Positions 62,101-64,000 of a stretch of 64,000 bases of DNA are shown piece by piece (position 1 is the stretch's first letter; each line of letters starts with the position of its first letter). Both the position numbers and the translations under genes were made by a program. The notes below the pieces were generated by a model. It was given only the letters and a program-made list of their open reading frames with translations. It ran no database searches and was not told the DNA's origin. Source of the stretch: an uncultured Clostridia bacterium (GTDB taxonomy: Bacteria > Bacillota > Clostridia > UBA1381); assembly GCA_947623955.1 (NCBI GenBank), contig CANQIP010000005.1, positions 49,204-113,203 of the forward strand, given 5' to 3'.

Positions 62101-63819
62101 CGCGTCGATAGGCGGGTTCGTTACCTGCGCGAAAAGCTGCTTGAAGTAGTTGTACAAAAGCTGCGGCTTTTCGGACAGCACCGCAAGCGGTATATCCGTA
62201 CCCATCGCGCCTATCGGGTCGTCCGACTTTTCGACCATTTGACGCACGGTCGCGTTGATTTCCTCCCACGTGTAGCCGAACGCCTTTTGACGCGTCAAAA
62301 GCGGCAGTTCGTCCTCGCCGTTTTCGCGGTTCACGAACATATTTTCGAGCGCGATGAAGTTGCGGAGCATTAAGTCCTCGTTCATGCTGCCCTTGGTGGT
62401 CGCCTTCAAATTGTTTACAAGGTCGTGCCACGTGTCGCCTTTTTTGGACGTTTCGGCGGGCAGCTTGTCAAGCTCGGTAAGCGTCTGCTTTACCCACTTA
62501 CCGTAGGGCTTGTGCTGCGCCTCGTATTTTTTGATTTCCTCGTCAGAAATAATTTTGCCTTCCTTTGTGTCTATAAGGAGCATCTTCGCGGGACGGAGTC
62601 TCTCCTTCTTTATGATTTTCGCGCTGTCAATGTCGGTTACGCCGACCTCGGACGAGAGTATTATCATATCGTCGTCCGTCAGGTAGTAACGCGCGGGACG
62701 AAGTCCGTTTCTGTCGAGCGTCGCGCCGACGTAGCGTCCGTCGGTAAACGCGACCGCAGCCGGCCCGTCCCACGGCTCGGTTATGCAGGAATGGTACTCG
62801 TAAAACGACCTCATATCCTTGTCCATTTCGGTGTTGTTCTCCCACGGTTCGGGTATCGTCATCATCACCGCGCGCGGAAGTGAAAATCCCGAGAGGTGGA
62901 GGAACTGAAGGTAGTTGTCGAGCATCGCGCTGTCCGAGCCGTCCTCGTTTATAACGGGCAGGATTTTATCCATTTCGCCCTCAAACTCCGGCGTCGCGAA
63001 CATTCTTTCACGCGCCTTTACCCAGTTTACGTTGCCGCGTATGGTGTTTATCTCGCCGTTGTGGATTATGTATCTGTTCGGGTGCGCCCTTTCCCATGAC
63101 GGGAACGTATTAGTCGAGAAACGCGAATGTACGAGCGCGATCGCCGTCTCCATGTCCGCGTCCTTTAAGTCGAGGTAAAACTCATTTACCTGGTCGGGCG
63201 TAAGCATGCCCTTGTACACGATCGTGCGCGATGAGAGCGACGCGAAATAGAAGTAACGGTCTGCGCCCGTTTTTCTTATGCGCTTTTCCGCGATTTTACC
63301 GATGATGTAGAGCTTTCTTTCAAAGTCCTCCTCGGTCATTTCGCTCGTTTCCTTGCCGATGAATATCTGCAATATATGCGGCTTTGCCTCACGCGCGGTC
63401 TTGCCGATGCACTCGCCGTAAACCGGCACTTCGCGCACGCCGAGCAGCTTTTGACCCTCGCCCTCGATTATTTCGGCAAGAGTTTTGACGCTTTCGCTCC
63501 TTGTGTCCGCGTCGGGCGACAAAAACAGCATACCCACGCCGTAATCGCCCTTTTCGGGAAGGTCGATGTCCTCGTTGCGGCACACCTTTTTAAAGAATGT
63601 GTGCGGAAGCTGTATGAGTATGCCCGCACCGTCGCCGGTGTCGGGCTCGCTGCCGACGCCGCCCCTGTGCGCGAGGTTCTTTAAAATCTGTATCGCCTGG
63701 TTTATTATCTTGTGAGAGGTCTTACCCTTGATGTTTGCGATAAAGCCGATGCCGCACGCGTCATGCTCAAACTGCGGGTCGTACATTCCCTGTTTTTCGG
63801 GCAGTCCGTTATACTCCAT
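59122..63819 (-). CDS. gltB: Glutamate synthase large subunit
   Basis: Glutamine plus 2-oxoglutarate to two glutamate, the GOGAT half of ammonia assimilation. 1565 residues. After a 21-residue propeptide, C22 (HDACGIGFIA) would be the N-terminal amidotransferase nucleophile. The central and FMN/synthase domains follow with GAMSYGSISKEAH, SNSGEGGEDRER, the AGVGTIAVGVAKGRAD barrel and the 3Fe-4S ligands in CNLDTCPVGVATQ; the C-terminal GXGXG beta-helix has GKGLSGGKIIV. A leader with a hairpin and T-run just upstream suggests attenuation. Confidence 0.97.
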   Translation of the reverse strand: MEYNGLPEKQGMYDPQFEHDACGIGFIANIKGKTSHKIINQAIQILKNLAHRGGVGSEPDTGDGAGILIQLPHTFFKKVCRNEDIDLPEKGDYGVGMLFLSPDADTRSESVKTLAEIIEGEGQKLLGVREVPVYGECIGKTAREAKPHILQIFIGKETSEMTEEDFERKLYIIGKIAEKRIRKTGADRYFYFASLSSRTIVYKGMLTPDQVNEFYLDLKDADMETAIALVHSRFSTNTFPSWERAHPNRYIIHNGEINTIRGNVNWVKARERMFATPEFEGEMDKILPVINEDGSDSAMLDNYLQFLHLSGFSLPRAVMMTIPEPWENNTEMDKDMRSFYEYHSCITEPWDGPAAVAFTDGRYVGATLDRNGLRPARYYLTDDDMIILSSEVGVTDIDSAKIIKKERLRPAKMLLIDTKEGKIISDEEIKKYEAQHKPYGKWVKQTLTELDKLPAETSKKGDTWHDLVNNLKATTKGSMNEDLMLRNFIALENMFVNRENGEDELPLLTRQKAFGYTWEEINATVRQMVEKSDDPIGAMGTDIPLAVLSEKPQLLYNYFKQLFAQVTNPPIDAIREQIVTSTYTLFGCEQNLLTSSELNCRKVRALSPILTNEELQKLRAIDLEGFKSITIPMLFSTRREDDMEAALETIFEAADIAIENGYNIIILSDKGVSKDKAPIPALLAASGLHHHLIRRGTRIKTSIVLETGEPREVHHFACLIGYGVNGVNPYMAYEAIEELCGQKLISVSYDEGVKRFNDACTHGIVKVMSKMGISTIQSYQGAQIFEALGITESVVEKYFTGTTTRIGGIGLGHIQKEALLRHKEAFDKVTGKKALKTGGEHKWRAKGEYHMFNPESIYKLQRACRTGDYKLYKEYAAEMDSHRQHQCTIRGMLDISTIDKPIAIDEVESVESIVKRFKTGAMSYGSISKEAHECLAIAMNRLGGKSNSGEGGEDRERFTPDKNGDLRCSAIKQVASGRFGVHINYLNNAKEIQIKMAQGAKPGEGGHLPGAKVYPWIAKTRHSTPGVGLISPPPHHDIYSIEDLAQLIHDLKNANRDARVTVKLVSEAGVGTIAVGVAKGRADVILVSGYDGGTGAAPRTSVRHAGLPWELGVAETHQALLMNNLRNRVVIETDGKLLTGRDVAVAALLGAEEFGFATGPLIAIGCVMMRVCNLDTCPVGVATQNPKLRKRFAGKPEYVENFMRFIAQDLREWMAKIGVKTVNEMIGHVERLNQKKIEDNWKAKEVDLSSLLYQPKICSNDFERYHNLDQDHELGKTLDANTLLRICRGAVYDGKKIEAKLEITNIDRVTGTILSSEITRAHGEEGLPDDSIKLHFVGSAGQSFGAFLASGVTLKLEGDSNDYIGKGLSGGKIIVVPPADSRFDPSENVIIGNVAFYGAIKGEAYIRGIAGERFCVRNSGMTAVVEGIGDHGCEYMTGGCVAVIGETGRNFAAGMSGGTAYVYDKNKSLDKNCNKELVLLEKLGKKDEETLRAMIEKHYEYTESDAAKFILDNWESELKRFVKVIPRDYKKVITVLNDELSKGTDRDTAMLMAFENVTGKKIEVA

Positions 63820-63835
63820 TTACCTCAATCCTTTC

Positions 63836-63897
63836 AAAAAATAAGGCGCTCCAACAAACACGTATATATGTGCTTATTGAAACGCCATTGTTTCATC
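63836..63897 (-). promoter_or_regulatory. Candidate attenuator in the gltB leader
   Basis: Between the promoter and the gltB ribosome site the transcript has two exclusive folds. One: a 17-bp stem with wobble pairs (63845-63886), loop ATATATAC, then TTATTTTTT, a terminator. Two: TGAAAC-AATGGC-GTTTCA (within about 63877-63894), a six-base hairpin with a six-base loop that uses the 5' arm of the terminator. The loop has A in position 1 and G in position 4, as in ANTAR-bound RNA hairpins, but a second such hairpin is not clear. Alternatively it is only the 3' terminator of the gene ending at 63943. Confidence 0.5.
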
Positions 63898-63903
63898 ATA
63901 TCA

Positions 63904-63932
63904 ATTATACCACCGTAATGCGATTATGTCTA
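63904..63932 (-). promoter_or_regulatory. Promoter of gltBD
   Basis: Minus-strand TAGACA (63932-63927) and TATAAT (63909-63904), 17-bp spacer, TGG extended -10. It sits after the stop of the partial upstream gene, so the hairpin at 63845-63886 is in the gltB leader. Confidence 0.78.
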
Positions 63933-63942
63933 CTGAGATATT

Positions 63943-64000
63943 TTACAAAATTGCCTTGATTTTTTCCATGGCTTTTATGGTATTTTCCTTTGTCGAGAAC
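63943..64000 (-). CDS. 3' end of an unidentified gene
   Basis: An open frame enters from outside the window and ends TAA at 63943 with the residues FSTKENTIKAMEKIKAIL. The helical, lysine-rich end looks like a protein C terminus, but 18 codons are too few to identify it. Its own terminator is not separate from the gltB leader hairpin. Confidence 0.4.
   Translation of the reverse strand, partial: FSTKENTIKAMEKIKAIL

Overview
The window reads as chromosomal DNA from an anaerobic, spore-forming member of the Clostridia with medium G+C content. Evidence for this is pyruvate:ferredoxin oxidoreductase, an NfnAB-type transhydrogenase, sporulation genes yabP, yabQ and a spoVB-like flippase, FapR-controlled fatty acid synthesis, CarD, and S-layer-homology and secreted glycan-active proteins. 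Promoters are strikingly regular sigma-A types with 17-bp spacers. I cannot name the genus from sequence alone. I saw no rRNA, tRNA, CRISPR array or transposase.

Layout. 1-6635 (+): the end of rhamnulokinase, a methionine gamma-lyase family (YnbB-like) protein, a CpXC protein, an RluA pseudouridine synthase and nfnAB. 6690-6802 (-): a candidate free-standing small RNA. 6891-12870 (-): an SLH surface protein, a phosphopantetheinyl transferase, TsaC/Sua5, and an unusual polytopic membrane protein with an extracellular DUF6273-like tail. 12933-21288 (-): the yabM-yabR type cluster (yabR-like, divIC, yabQ, yabP, rlbA, HU, mazG, spoVB) with the pyruvate:ferredoxin oxidoreductase gene set between mazG and spoVB. 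21378-24628 (+): aroA and a secreted subtilase. 24648-27330 (-): carD, ispD, ispF and a HAD-GtrA fusion.

27483-34392 is a glycan-use locus: a large secreted family 2 glycosidase and a secreted concanavalin/Big-like protein (-), divergent from an AraC regulator (+). 34437-49573 (-) is one long cluster for lipid synthesis and cell growth: fapR, plsX, fabH, fabK, fabD, fabG, acpP, fabF, rnc, a radical SAM gene, smc, ftsY and lepA. A FapR-type operator lies just downstream of its promoter, and a three-hairpin repeat lies between fabH and fabK.

49724-54395: iscU and nifS (-), then tmcAL with a lipoprotein-type barnase and its barstar (+), and a second AraC gene (-). 54707-57611: a solitary tyrosine recombinase, an A+T-rich CHAP/ricin-B secreted hydrolase and a divergent XRE regulator with twin 19-bp operators between them. 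57649-63819 (-): gltD and gltB, with a gltB leader that looks like a transcription attenuator. The last bases hold the probable 3' end of another gene.

The items I would check first are the small RNA at 6690-6768, the gltB leader, the membrane-anchored barnase/barstar pair, the twin operators at 57277-57348, the three-hairpin repeat at 46836-46938, and the 173-bp yabQ/divIC overlap.
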